In this document: positions 21,704 to 37,400 of the stretch, one piece after another
How positions within the stretch are numbered: position 1 is the first letter of the stretch
Layout of the letters: every line of letters begins with the position of its first letter
Source: Nematostella vectensis
Taxonomy: Eukaryota > Cnidaria > Anthozoa > Actiniaria > Edwardsiidae
Length of the DNA stretch: 64,000 bases
Direction of reading: 5' to 3'
NCBI RefSeq assembly: GCF_932526225.1
Contig: NC_064035.1
Location: 2,789,501 to 2,853,500, forward strand
Translations under genes and position numbers: made by a program
Notes under the pieces: model-generated
Told to the model about the DNA's origin: nothing
Seen by the model: the letters and a program-made list of their open reading frames with translations, nothing else
Databases searched by the model: none

Positions 21704-21740
<37 letters not shown>
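21531..21740. repeat. (TA)n microsatellites flanking an imperfect hairpin
   Basis: TA runs at about 21531-21574 and 21708-21738 flank a sequence whose halves 21629-21668 and 21672-21710 are nearly exact inverse copies around GTTGGTTTGA / TCAAACCAAC and ACATAGGG / CCTATGT. This resembles a small foldback element. Confidence 0.8.
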
Positions 21741-21743
<3 letters not shown>

Positions 21744-21935
21744 GTTATATATGTGTAAGATATAGTTTTAGCGAAATTATTGAGGAGAATAGAGAACAGG
21801 GTTTGTTGGTTTTGATAGAAAAAATATATATCAGTGCATATTGATGATTGTAGTGCAGTGCCCCCGTATCAGTGATGAGACTACTACATCAATATATACA
21901 AGCATTTTTTTGTTATTGTTATTTCAGAAAAATAA

Positions 21936-24814
21936 ATGGCTACCAGGTTTGTCAAGAATCCTCACTTGGCCAGTCTAGAGGACGACATGCTATTTCACAT
22001 TGGCATCAGTGGCAGTAGTGAGCTAAGCAAGACATTTGGGGATGTCAAGGTTTCATCATATTCCAACAAACAGGGCATGGGGGGGGGGGGGGTTAACAGC
22101 TGGTATCAGGGAGAGAGGCTCTAAGGTGGACCCTGGCTGTAGTAGTTTGGCAAAATGTGGTCAGCCATGTGAGGTTATGACAGAGGTAACGGTTTATTAG
22201 GACACCGAGTTGTTAGGAAACCATCCACTAGGCAACTGATCCAAATGGTTGCCTAATGGCACTAGTCATCAACAGTCGCCTAATATCTTGAGTCGTTAGG
22301 AAACCATACAGTTTTTCAAAGGGTACCTTTTGAAATGCTGGGCAATGCTCACAATGTTTTTTATGATTTTTTATCCTACTGATTGTTGGTTCACATAGCA
22401 CCAGTTCTCTCTATTAAATGTTGTGGTGCTTTTCATTGTTGGTTCATGTAATGTTTTGAATGAGTGTTAACTTTTATTCTGGTTTTGTATATGCAGTTTG
22501 TATGTATGGGTGGCAGCACCAACCGAATGAGACAATTTGCAAAATACCTGAAACAACAACTTAAGCCATACCTGGAAATCAGTGATGATGAAGATCCAAA
22601 AAACCTCTCCACCTCTGATCGCTATGTATTGTACAAAGTGGGGCCAGTTCTAGCGATAAATGTAATTACATTTAAAATAATGATTTAGAGATTTTGTTTT
22701 CAATTCAAGAATAGATTCATACATGTCAACCTCCGAAAATCTCAAGGCTTGAGAATTTGTTGGGGGAGGGGTGGGGTGGGGTTGGGTATATTCATTTTTT
22801 GGGGGGAAGGGTGGATTTAACCTTGCAGGCGTTTGCCGCATAAAAAGCTCTCACGAACAAATCCACTTATAGATCTCATGAGGGTGTTAGATAAATTGCG
22901 CTATGCAAGGGAATTATTGTTTCATATATTTTAATAGAAAATAGGCAAAATGACTATTTTCTATAGAATAATTTTTCGGAAGCAATAAAAATCGCTAAAA
23001 AGTGGGAGATTTTGTGCTCAACGCAGAAGAGTGGGAGAAGGGGTCCAAAATCTTGAGACTCCCACCTAATGCGGGAGAGTTGACAGGTCAGAGATATTTA
23101 TTGCCATGGTGTGTTCTATCACAGCATGGTATTGGCATTCCGTCACTCATGGTTATACTTCATGAAACCCTTAAACTTCTTCATCATGCTGGGGCAGAAG
23201 GTGTGTCATTCTTCCGAACTGGAACTTCTGGAGGACTTGGTAAATATATTGCACACTAATTTGTCAGACCCATACCATACCAAATATGACACACCCATGC
23301 CATAACATATGTCACATCCATACCATGCCATCATCACAGCAATACCATACCAATTATGTCACAACAATACTGTAATTAATAAGCCACACACATAAAATGA
23401 TTAACATATCTCACCCATACATAAACTTAGAAAGTGCTTCTTTATCCTCACTTGAGTTTGTTTACAGGACTGAAAGCAGGTACTGTGGTCCTAACGACTA
23501 CTGCAATGAATGCATTATTGGAGCCATACCATGAGCAGGCAAGTATATTACATAATGACTTTTAATTCAGAGCAATACAAATGCAGATGAATATTAGTTC
23601 ACACAAAAAGCCATGCGCATATGCAGTAGCTAGTCTAATAAGTTAAATAAATGTAATTGCTATCCTGATTTAAGTTATTTGGGTAGGTTATTCTTGGAAA
23701 GGTTACTAAATTTCCTGCCAGTCTGGACGACAAGCTCAAGGAAGACCTGATGCAATGTAGCGATGGAATCCCAACAGCTGAGGGCAAAACCATGTGCACT
23801 AACGATTTCTATGAAGGTACTCTTGTTTACACTTATTGGGGAAAATGTGCTCATACGATTTCTATGGAGGTATTCTTGTTCACGCATTAACATTACAGAC
23901 CTATATTTTAAGCAATTAAAAGCAATTCGGATTTGTTGGTGGTATATTTTCAGGGGCAGTGGAGTGGTCCCATAAGTGGGGGGAGGAGGCGAACGTTTGG
24001 GGGAGGGGTGGGTAGTGGTTCCAGGGGGAGGGGTGGTTGGTGGTTTTAGGGAGGAGGGGTGGGTGGTGGTTCCAAATCCTATTTATAAGAACACTGGGAT
24101 TTTAAACTGTTCAACAACTTTGTTGTTGGTTGCAAATATACCGCTTGAAACCCGTTGGTTTAAAAAGACGTTAATATATAAAGAAACAGAAAAGTGGGAG
24201 GGCTGCCGCCCCTTATGCCTCTCCCCTTCTGCCGCCCCTGATTTTTATTATTATAACCAACTTTTATCCAACATCATCGAATTTTTACTTCAAAGTGGCC
24301 ATTTTATAGCGCTTATTAAAAAAGGCTGTACCAAATAGATTCTTGCCACGTTGACCGTTTCATAAGCTTTGTGCGTTGTATCAACTTAATTTTGTGATTT
24401 TATTAATCTGTGTATTATTTTTGTGGACTTTTTAAAAATTATTCATGCGTACATAAAACAAACGTAAATTTTTCACTCTCAGGGCAAGGGCGTTTGGATG
24501 GAGCGTTCTGCGAGTATACACTTAACGATAAACTTGATTTCCTCAACAAGGCCTACAGTCTTGGTGTTCGCAACATTGAGATGGAGAGCGTGTGTTTTGC
24601 CGCCATGTGCAAGCGCGCATGCGTACCTGCTGCCATATTATGCGTGACTCTGTTAGACAGGTTGAACGGTGACCAGGTCCACTTGACGCCTGCCGAGCAC
24701 GAGGAATTCCAGGCGAGGCCTCAGCGCATCGTTACCGCTTACATCAAGAAGTACCTTGCGGCCAGAGAGATGGAAAAGCAGTCTAGGCCTACCAAGAGAC
24801 CGAAAGCCGACTAA
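21936..24814 (+). CDS. UPP: Uridine phosphorylase
   Basis: The enzyme converts uridine and phosphate to uracil and ribose-1-phosphate in pyrimidine salvage, in the cytosol. Six exons splice in frame to 308 residues (human UPP1 has 310): 21936-22049, 22497-22661, 23125-23239, 23468-23538, 23687-23816 and 24483-24814. Recognisable blocks are FGDVK|FVCMGG near the phosphate site, YKVGPVLAIN|HGIGIPS, FRTGTSGGLG, TMCTNDFYEGQGRLDGA and the family signature region NIEMESVCFAAMC. The exon 4 donor is CAG|GCAAGT, a GC-AG intron. The tail KQSRPTKRPKAD is basic. A 3' splice site directly before the ATG (TTTCAG at 21922-21927) suggests a spliced 5' UTR. Intron 2 carries a MITE. UPP1 and UPP2 cannot be told apart here. 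Confidence 0.95.
22722..23088. mobile_element. Terminal-inverted-repeat MITE in a uridine phosphorylase intron
   Basis: The left end ATGTCAACCTCCGAAAATCTCAAG and the right end, reading inward on the opposite strand as CCTGTCAACTCTCCCGCATTA then GTCTCAAGATTTTGGACC, are similar. The interior has G-rich stretches and no coding frame. A related end is seen at 60656. Confidence 0.65.
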
Positions 24815-25513
24815 GCCAAACGCAATACATTAAGTTATTCATAATGCAATTCTTTAAAAATCTCATGGACGGGTATTCAACAATTTGGTGGGCGCTTTTA
24901 CTTCTTTAGAAGAGATGGGCGGGAAGACTGGGATAATCGGGCGAGGAGGTACCGCCCTCTGTTTTAGGGAAAAAAAATATTTAGCCGTTTCACATTTTAC
25001 AAATGAGATGAACTAATTTTCGATCAAGGTGAGTTAGGTAGATTTCGTCGTTGACATATTTATTTTTTCTATAGGGTTTTGTGAGCTTGAGTGTCATATG
25101 TCTTGTCCTATTTCATCCACATCACATCTTGTCCACATTATTTAAGGTAAAGGCTCTCTGCCCCTTTGGCTCAAGGCCCTCGTTAGACGCCAGAAGAAAG
25201 TGCAACATTCATTTTCGGAAATATATAATTTTTACTGATTGAATTCGTACGCCTTTAGAATACCTTTTTGTACATCTCTAAAATAAGTGCATCCTTGTAA
25301 GAAGGGGTGTCAACCTTTAACAAGGTTTAAATCGGGGGTCTTTCGAGGACAAAGAAAACCCGGAATAACAATATAAACAATTTTGAAATAAATTTGGATG
25401 GTGACTTTAGATGGTGACTTGATTTATAGGGAAATTGTTTTCTATTCATGACAAGTTTCGGGGTAAAAAAAAATCACGTCTGCAGTACATTCCATAAGCA
25501 CACCATTGATTCC
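24815..25513. other. Uridine phosphorylase 3' flank
   Basis: No gene or repeat is recognised between the UPP stop and the GAT array. It presumably contains the 3' UTR. Confidence 0.5.
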
Positions 25514-27160
<1,647 letters not shown>

Positions 27161-28445
27161 TTGAGCTGCTTTGACTTCGCAGGTCTCTTTCGCTCGCTTC
27201 CCTTTTTTTGGTGAAATATAAAAGGTCAGATGTTGTGGGACGGTCGATGGGAACATAGTTTGGACGCCGTTCTTTTCATGTGCCGTTCCAAATGTAAATA
27301 CCAGGCAAATGAAGATGTAACAATTGACTTCGTTAATTTGTATGTATTTGCATTTGGTATCTTCCTAATACGGAATTAGTACAAGAGAGTGCAGCAGACA
27401 AATACCGAGATAACATTGCCATTATTAGTATGAGGTTTATTTCGTGTTTTCCTATTTAAAATTTACCATACCGAATTACAAAAATCTATTGTTACTGTAC
27501 ATGGGTGCTAGCCAAAGGTATCGCTTTATTGGAAACCTAGCAAGGATACGTTATACAGTATAGTATGGGCATACTGTAATGGCTTATACAGCAGAGTACA
27601 GTACTGGTGACTTTCCTTAATGACACCAAGTTGTACAAGTCTTCGATTACTTTTATTGTAGAATTTGCACGGCTACCCCCTTGGACCAAATAGCCTTGTC
27701 CCCAAATCCCTCTAACCCTGACAACATCCTCACCCTAACTTTGGTTTCGAGCGTCCGCCATTTCGAATGAGTGTGAGTACAGCTGGCGGAGTAACCTGGG
27801 GACGAGGCTATGGGATCACTTGACCATAAGAGTGTTTCAGTAGCCCTCTAGCCCACGCATTGTGACTGAGAGGAGTACCACCTTGTTTCGCACACCAAAA
27901 GCAAGACTCTTTCCGTCATCATCGCAGAACTCAAACATGACGCTATTTACGTGACGGAGCATTACTAGAAAGGGTAGTAAGCGTAACCTACGTACCGCAC
28001 ATTCCTTTAATATGTAGCACTCCTAGCACACTTATCTCAAGCACTAGGGGTACTAGTAAGTAGAAATACACTTATATCACACAAGTACGATTATCTCAAG
28101 CGCAAGGTACCGCGCTTGGGGTAGTTATAAGACGTATCAAACTTATTTTGGCGCTAGGAACATGTAACGCACTTATCTGAACCCACAATTTGTTATGGGG
28201 AATATGGTATAACTTCATAGCAAGTAAGGTCATTAGTTATCGTATGTACAGCCTACATCTATTCTTGGCGTCACGATGGAAGTCCTAAGGACGTAGCACC
28301 CCGGATATCCCGGGAGATCACACCCCACACCAAACGTCCAGTAGATTCCCAGGTATTCTAGCGGTCTGCACCAAACGCTTGGGTCGATGGCACACGGGAC
28401 TTCGCCCTCTTGGTGCTAACCCAGGGGAAGAAGCTGACTGTGCAG
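27161..28445. other. Convergent intergenic region before LRRFIP
   Basis: Lies between UPP (+) and the last exon of LRRFIP (-). Apart from a MITE at 27690, nothing is recognised. The LRRFIP 3' UTR should lie at the right side. Confidence 0.5.
27690..27811. mobile_element. Short MITE with ATAGCCT(T/C)GTCCCCA ends
   Basis: The left end ATAGCCTTGTCCCCAAA and the right end TGGGGACGAGGCTAT are inverted copies with one or two differences, separated by about 90 bp without coding potential. Confidence 0.75.
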
Positions 28446-31400
28446 TTACAACTCGTCTTTTCTTTTGTTCTTCAGCTTCTCGAAACGTTTCGTCATGTGA
28501 TCGTTCACCGTCTGGAGCTCGTTGACTTCATCTTGTGCTTTGCGAAGCTGTGCAAAGATAAACGTTCGATGAGACACGGCGATGCGCAACGTCGCCGGAA
28601 CCCCGTTGTAAGGGCACCCACATAATAGGAACACCATGTTATCAGTGTATTAAGTCCCCATAAAAGAAGGGTCATACAGGACTGAGGACCCTGGAGTTCC
28701 AACGATGTCCTCATAATTGAGGTTTGACAGTACAATTATTCAACTGATATAAAGTCGAGTTACTAAAGATTTATTCCTGCACAATCTTTAGATTAGGGCA
28801 CATTTATCTTTGATTGCGCTAACAACCGGTAGGAGAAGCCCGTTCCTCCTGATATTTACCTCACGCTGAAGTTTTCGCTTTTCCGACTTCAAAGTATCCT
28901 CGGTAGACTCCTAGAAGAAAATGTCAAAGTCAAGTTGGTGATCACAAATTTCACTTGTTCCCAAGAGCAATCGCTCCACAGCACAGCGAAGGCCTGCAGT
29001 ACCTCCACCATACTTAGATGACACATGTATACTTACCGCGGTCTCTGCTTGCGTCTTATAGCGCTTCACTTGGCTCTCAAGCCTCATTATCTGAAGAGAA
29101 GAAACTCGATTACTAAGCATAGCAACATACCCTGCTAACAAAGTTAGACAACTAAACTCAATCAAAACAGTTACACCTCACAACCTCATATACAGTGTGA
29201 CCTGGATTTTACGATGGCATTCTTTTCGGTTTAACGATACAAATCTGTTTTCCTGAGCGTAATTTTGACCTCGATACAACCATATTACTGATTCTGTCGG
29301 AAACTACAGATAATCTATTTATTTTGTCTTGACAGGTCTTTTTCAATACAGATTACGGTCTTACAAAGAGTAACTGTACAGTCTTTCACAGATTACAGTT
29401 ACAGTTTTATTATTTTTTAAAAGTTGATGCTTAACCCGACCTCGCTACAACGATATTTTCAATGAATTTTCTTTTTTACCGTAAAGGACCTCTTTGCAAC
29501 GATACCCCTATTCTACGATACATTTTCTTTCCCCCGAGACATATCGTAAAATCCAGGTTCCACTGTAACCACACATGTCTACTTGTTAAACCGTATTACC
29601 CCATATAACCACACAGGTCTACTTGTTACACCTTATAACCACATATAACCACACAGGTCTACTTGTTACACCTCATAACCACATATAACCACACAGGTCT
29701 ACTTGTTACACCATATAACCCCATATAACCACACAGGTCTACTTGTTACACCCTATAACCCCATATAACCACACAGGTCTACTTGTTACACCTCATAACC
29801 ACAGAGGTCTACTTGTTACACCTCACAACCCCATATAACCACAGAGGTCTACTTGTTACACCTCACAACCCCATATAACCATACAGGTCTACTTGTTACA
29901 CCATATAACCCAATATAACCACACAGGTCTACTTGTTACACCATACGACCACATATAACCACACAGGTCTACTTGTTACACCTCACAACCCCATATAACC
30001 ACACAGGTCTACTTGTTACACCTTATAACCACATATAACCACACAGGTCTACTTGTTACACCTCACAACCCCATATAACCACACAGGTCTACTTGTTACA
30101 CCTTATAACCACATATAACCACACAGGTCTACTTGTTACACCTCACAACCCCATATAACCACACAGGTCTACTTGTTACACCTCACAGCCCCATATAACC
30201 ACACAGGTCTACTTGTTACACCTTATAACCCCATATAACCACACAGGTCTACTTGTTACACCTCACAACCCCATATAAGCACACAGGTCTACTTGTTACA
30301 CCTTATAACCACATATAAACACACAGGTCTACTTGTTACACCATATATCCACATATAACCACACAGGTCTACTTGTTACACCTTATAACCACATATAACC
30401 ACACAGGTTTACTTGTTAAACCTTATAACCCCATATAACCACACAGGTCTACTTGTTACACCTCACAACCCCATATAGCCACACAGGTCTACTTGTTACA
30501 CCTTAAAACCACATATAACCACACAGGTCTACTTGTTACACCTTATAACCCCATATAACCACACAGGTTTACTTGTTACACCTCATAACCACATATAACC
30601 ACACAGGTCTACTTGTTACAACTCATAACCCCATATAACCACACAGGTCTACTTGTTACACCTCACAGCCCCATATAACCACACAGGTCTACTTGTTACA
30701 CCTTATAACCCCATATAACCACACAGGTCTACTTGTTACACCTCACAACCCCATATAAGCACACAGGTCTACTTGTTACACCTTATAACCACATATAACC
30801 ACACAGGTCTACTTGTTACACCTCATAACCACATATAACCACACAGGTCTACTTGTTACACCATATAACCCCATATAACCACACAGGTCTACTTGTTACA
30901 CCTTATAACCCCATATAACCACACAGGTCTACTTGTTACACCTCATAACCACAGAGGTCTACTTGTTACACCTCACAACCCCATATAACCACAGAGGTCT
31001 ACTTGTTACACCTCACAACCCCATATAACCATACAGGTCTACTTGTTACACCATATAACCCAATATAACCACACAGGTCTACTTGTTACACCATACGACC
31101 ACATATAACCACACAGGTCTACTTGTTACACCTCACAACCCCATATAACCACACAGGTCTACTTGTTACACCTTATAACCACATATAACCACACAGGTCT
31201 ACTTGTTACACCTCACAACCCCATATAACCACACAGGTCTACTTGTTACACCTTATAACCACATATAACCACACAGGTCTACTTGTTACACCTCACAACC
31301 CCATATAACCACACAGGTCTACTTGTTACACCTCACAGCCCCATATAACCACACAGGTCTACTTGTTACACCTTATAACCCCATATAACCACACAGGTCT

Positions 31401-34400
31401 ACTTGTTACACCTCACAACCCCATATAAGCACACAGGTCTACTTGTTACACCTTATAACCACATATAAACACACAGGTCTACTTGTTACACCATATATCC
31501 ACATATAACCACACAGGTCTACTTGTTACACCTTATAACCACATATAACCACACAGGTTTACTTGTTAAACCTTATAACCCCATATAACCACACAGGTCT
31601 ACTTGTTACACCTCACAACCCCATATAGCCACACAGGTCTACTTGTTACACCTTAAAACCACATATAACCACACAGGTCTACTTGTTACACCTTATAACC
31701 TCATATAACCACACAGGTTTACTTGTTACACCTCATAACCACATATAACCACACAGGTCTACTTGTTACAACTCATAACCCCATATAACCACACAGGTCT
31801 ACTTGTTACACCTCACAACCCCATATAACCACACAGGTCTACTTGTTACACCTCATAACCACACAGGTCTACTTGTTACACCTTATAACCACATATAACC
31901 ACACAGGTCTACTTGTTACAACTCATAACCCCATATAACCACACAGGTCTACTTGTTACACCTTATAACCCCATATAACCACACAGGTCTACTTGTTACA
32001 CCTTATAACCACATATAACTACACAGGTCTACTTGTTACAACTCATAACCCCATATAACCACACAGGTTTACTTGTTACACCTTATAACCCCATATAACC
32101 ACACAGGTCTACTTGTTACAACTCACAACCCCATATAACCACACAGGTTTACTTGTTACACCTTATAACCCCATATAACCACACAGGTTTACTTGTTACA
32201 CCTATAACCCAATATTACCATACAGGTACTCACCACGCCTTCTTGTTGAGCATTCTCCTGTTCGGCCTTTTGAAGTTTTATTATTTAACTCACAACCCCA
32301 TATAACCACACAGGTCTACTTGTTACACCTCACAACCCCATATAACCACACAGGTCTACTTGTTACACCTTATAACCCCATATAACCACACAGGTCTACT
32401 TGTTACACCTCACAACCCCATATAAGCACACAGGTCTACTTGTTACACCTTATAACCACATATAAACACACAGGTCTACTTGTTACACCATATATCCACA
32501 TATAACCACACAGGTCTACTTGTTACACCTCACAACCCCATATAACCACACAGGTCTACTTGTTACACCTTATAACCACATATAACCACACAGGTCTACT
32601 TGTTACACCTCACAACCCCATATAACCACACAGGTCTACTTGTTACACCTCACAGCCCCATATAACCACACAGGTCTACTTGTTACACCTTATAACCCCA
32701 TATAACCACACAGGTCTACTTGTTACACCTCACAACCCCATATAAGCACACAGGTCTACTTGTTACACCTTATAACCACATATAAACACACAGGTCTACT
32801 TGTTACACCATATATCCACATATAACCACACAGGTCTACTTGTTACACCTTATAACCACATATAACCACACAGGTTTACTTGTTAAACCTTATAACCCCA
32901 TATAACCACACAGGTCTACTTGTTACACCTCACAACCCCATATAGCCACACAGGTCTACTTGTTACACCTTAAAACCACATATAACCACACAGGTCTACT
33001 TGTTACACCTTATAACCCCATATAACCACACAGGTTTACTTGTTACACCTCATAACCACATATAACCACACAGGTCTACTTGTTACAACTCATAACCCCA
33101 TATAACCACACAGGTCTACTTGTTACACCTCACAGCCCCATATAACCACACAGGTCTACTTGTTACACCTTATAACCCCATATAACCACACAGGTCTACT
33201 TGTTACACCTCACAACCCCATATAAGCACACAGGTCTACTTGTTACACCTTATAACCACATATAACCACACAGGTCTACTTGTTACACCTCATAACCACA
33301 TATAACCACACAGGTCTACTTGTTACACCATATAACCCCATATAACCACACAGGTCTACTTGTTACACCTTATAACCCCATATAACCACACAGGTCTACT
33401 TGTTACACCTCATAACCACAGAGGTCTACTTGTTACACCTCACAACCCCATATAACCACAGAGGTCTACTTGTTACACCTCACAACCCCATATAACCATA
33501 CAGGTCTACTTGTTACACCATATAACCCAATATAACCACACAGGTCTACTTGTTACACCATACGACCACATATAACCACACAGGTCTACTTGTTACACCT
33601 CACAACCCCATATAACCACACAGGTCTACTTGTTACACCTTATAACCACATATAACCACACAGGTCTACTTGTTACACCTCACAACCCCATATAACCACA
33701 CAGGTCTACTTGTTACACCTTATAACCACATATAACCACACAGGTCTACTTGTTACACCTCACAACCCCATATAACCACACAGGTCTACTTGTTACACCT
33801 CACAGCCCCATATAACCACACAGGTCTACTTGTTACACCTTATAACCCCATATAACCACACAGGTCTACTTGTTACACCTCACAACCCCATATAAGCACA
33901 CAGGTCTACTTGTTACACCTTATAACCACATATAAACACACAGGTCTACTTGTTACACCATATATCCACATATAACCACACAGGTCTACTTGTTACACCT
34001 TATAACCACATATAACCACACAGGTTTACTTGTTAAACCTTATAACCCCATATAACCACACAGGTCTACTTGTTACACCTCACAACCCCATATAGCCACA
34101 CAGGTCTACTTGTTACACCTTAAAACCACATATAACCACACAGGTCTACTTGTTACACCTTATAACCTCATATAACCACACAGGTTTACTTGTTACACCT
34201 CATAACCACATATAACCACACAGGTCTACTTGTTACAACTCATAACCCCATATAACCACACAGGTCTACTTGTTACACCTCACAACCCCATATAACCACA
34301 CAGGTCTACTTGTTACACCTCATAACCACACAGGTCTACTTGTTACACCTTATAACCACATATAACCACACAGGTCTACTTGTTACAACTCATAACCCCA

Positions 34401-37400
34401 TATAACCACACAGGTCTACTTGTTACACCTTATAACCCCATATAACCACACAGGTCTACTTGTTACACCTTATAACCACATATAACTACACAGGTCTACT
34501 TGTTACAACTCATAACCCCATATAACCACACAGGTTTACTTGTTACACCTTATAACCCCATATAACCACACAGGTCTACTTGTTACAACTCACAACCCCA
34601 TATAACCACACAGGTTTACTTGTTACACCTTATAACCCCATATAACCACACAGGTTTACTTGTTACACCTATAACCCAATATTACCATACAGGTACTCAC
34701 CACGCCTTCTTGTTGAGCATTCTCCTGTTCGGCCTTTTGAAGTTTTATTATTTAACTCACAACCCCATATAACCACACAGGTCTACTTGTTACACCTCAC
34801 AACCCCATATAACCACACAGGTCTACTTGTTACACCTTATAACCCCATATAACCACACAGGTCTACTTGTTACACCTCACAACCCCATATAAGCACACAG
34901 GTCTACTTGTTACACCTTATAACCACATATAAACACACAGGTCTACTTGTTACACCATATATCCACATATAACCACACAGGTCTACTTGTTACACCTTAT
35001 AACCACATATAACCACACAGGTTTACTTGTTAAACCTTATAACCCCATATAACCACACAGGTCTACTTGTTACACCTCACAACCCCATATAACCACACAG
35101 GTCTACTTGTTACACCTTAAAACCACATATAACCACACAGGTCTACTTGTTACACCTTATAACCCCATATAACCACACAGGTTTACTTGTTACACCTCAT
35201 AACCACATATAACCACACAGGTCTACTTGTTACAACTCATAACCCCATATAACCACACAGGTCTACTTGTTACACCTCACAACCCCATATAACCACACAG
35301 GTCTACTTGTTACACCTCATAACCACACAGGTCTACTTGTTACACCTTATAACCACATATAACCACACAGGTCTACTTGTTACAACTCATAACCCCATAT
35401 AACCACACAGGTCTACTTGTTACACCTCACAACCCCATATAACCACACAGGTCTACTTGTTACACCTCATAACCACACAGGTCTACTTGTTACACCTTAT
35501 AACCACATATAACCACACAGGTCTACTTGTTACAACTCATAACCCCATATAACCACACAGGTCTACTTGTTACACCTTATAACCCCATATAACCACACAG
35601 GTCTACTTGTTACACCTTATAACCACATATAACTACACAGGTCTACTTGTTACAACTCATAACCCCATATAACCACACAGGTTTACTTGTTACACCTTAT
35701 AACCCCATATAACCACACAGGTCTACTTGTTACAACTCACAACCCCATATAACCACACACGTTTACTTGTTACACCTTATAACCCCATATAACCACACAG
35801 GTTTACTTGTTACACCTATAACCCAATATTACCATACAGGTACTCACCACGCCTTCTTGTCGAGCATTCTCCTGTTCGGCCTTTTGAAGTTTTATTCTAA
35901 AGTCATTAATTTGTCGACTGAATTCTCCTAGAAATAGAGACAAGACATAATAATATGGTAATTTATCTGATGCGTGGTAAATATACAACCATTGCATAAT
36001 GTGAGTGGGAAAGCTTACTTCTTAGTTCCTCAAGGTCAGCAGTGATCGTCTTTGGCATTTCAAAGTCTTCTCTTCTCAGACTGCTGACTTCTTCTTGGAG
36101 CTTTTTAATCTAACAAAAAGATAGATGCAAAGTTCTATGAAACAACATTATATCCATTAGGAATGATGCTTACTGTAATTAAGGGGACAAATCATTTTGG
36201 AATGATGTAACAATGCCGCATTCGATTGGGCAAGCACCTACTGTATATCTATTGGGAATGATTTTACAGATCAGTTGGAACTGGTTCAATAGACACCCAC
36301 TGACACACTTATTGTATTGACAAGGCACACGAGCAGAATGGTGCTAAGTAGGTTACCTGTGCAACAAGCACCTCTCTATCATCGGTCACAGATGGTTGCA
36401 TGCTACTTGAGCGTTGACTGTCAGACCTGCTACGACTTTCAGAAAAACTACTTTTTTCTGAAAAAGGAAAAAGAGTAAGGAAAGAAATTTTATTTTATTG
36501 TTTAATATTTTATTGAGACCTGATAGCTTGCCTCTTCAATATTATGTACCACATATAAACATATGTACAGTAATATTTGTAAAGTGTATAGGGGTGGGGA
36601 ATTTATTGTGCTATCTTGATCTATGTGGGCCCCATTAAAGCCTCAACCTCTAGGGTTTGACATCTGGGGGTTGGCACTCATGTGCAAGCCTACTACAAGC
36701 CAACTACATCAGAAATATTTTAAAATGTTCCTTATATGAACTTTTTTCGTGAGCTATAAGCATTTAATGCATGATGCATACTGTACCTGATCCAGATTCA
36801 TCTATTGTAGAGCCTTCCCTCAGTGACTCAAAAACATTAATTTCATCTTTGTTGCTTTCTGAATTATCTTCATACAAATTCAGGCCACGCTCCTACAAAC
36901 AATAGGTAATAGGAAATAGCGTCCTGAATGCCATAATTCTCAACAATTCAGTGTTATCTAAAACAGTTAAACAAACAGCTACTTACAGCAAGCCAGTTAT
37001 CTCTGTATTCTATTGCATCTTTTAATCTCTGTATTTCAGATTCATTGTCTTTTATCTGTCTCTGGTATTTCTCTGCTTCCTGTTGAAAATAACATAAGGT
37101 AATTACTCTTTATTACAAATGACATATATCAATTGAATGATTTACTATAAATTACCCATAAACTTACCCTTGTTTTATCCTTCAACTCAACTTTTACTTC
37201 ACATGATATTTCCTCTTCTTCACTCAACCTTAAGACAATACAAAACATTGGTTTCAGACTGTTTTTTTAACATGACCCTCCCACCCAAACCAATAAAAAA
37301 AAAAACAACAACAATCAAAATGTATCATCGGCCATATCTTTCAGGGCCTCAAACATCAGCCCTTCCTGTACCTTGGATATCCATATGCCATCTATTCCTA

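Larger units (their letters stand above)
29168..35830. repeat. 40-bp minisatellite filling an LRRFIP intron, with higher-order repeats
   Basis: Roughly 155 copies of a 40-bp unit (ACACAGGTCTACTTGTTACA + CCTCACAACCCCATATAACC). Marker variants repeat at fixed spacing: CCTCATAACCACAGAGG occurs at 29791, 30941 and again 2467 bp later, so blocks of about 1150 and 2467 bp were duplicated. The leftmost unit (29168-29190 plus 29566 onward) is split by a MITE. Confidence 0.97.

Noticed and set aside
29571..35820. Regular 40-bp repeats that could be mistaken for a CRISPR array
   Set aside because: There are no unique spacers; the whole period is repeated with point variants, and it lies within a eukaryotic intron.
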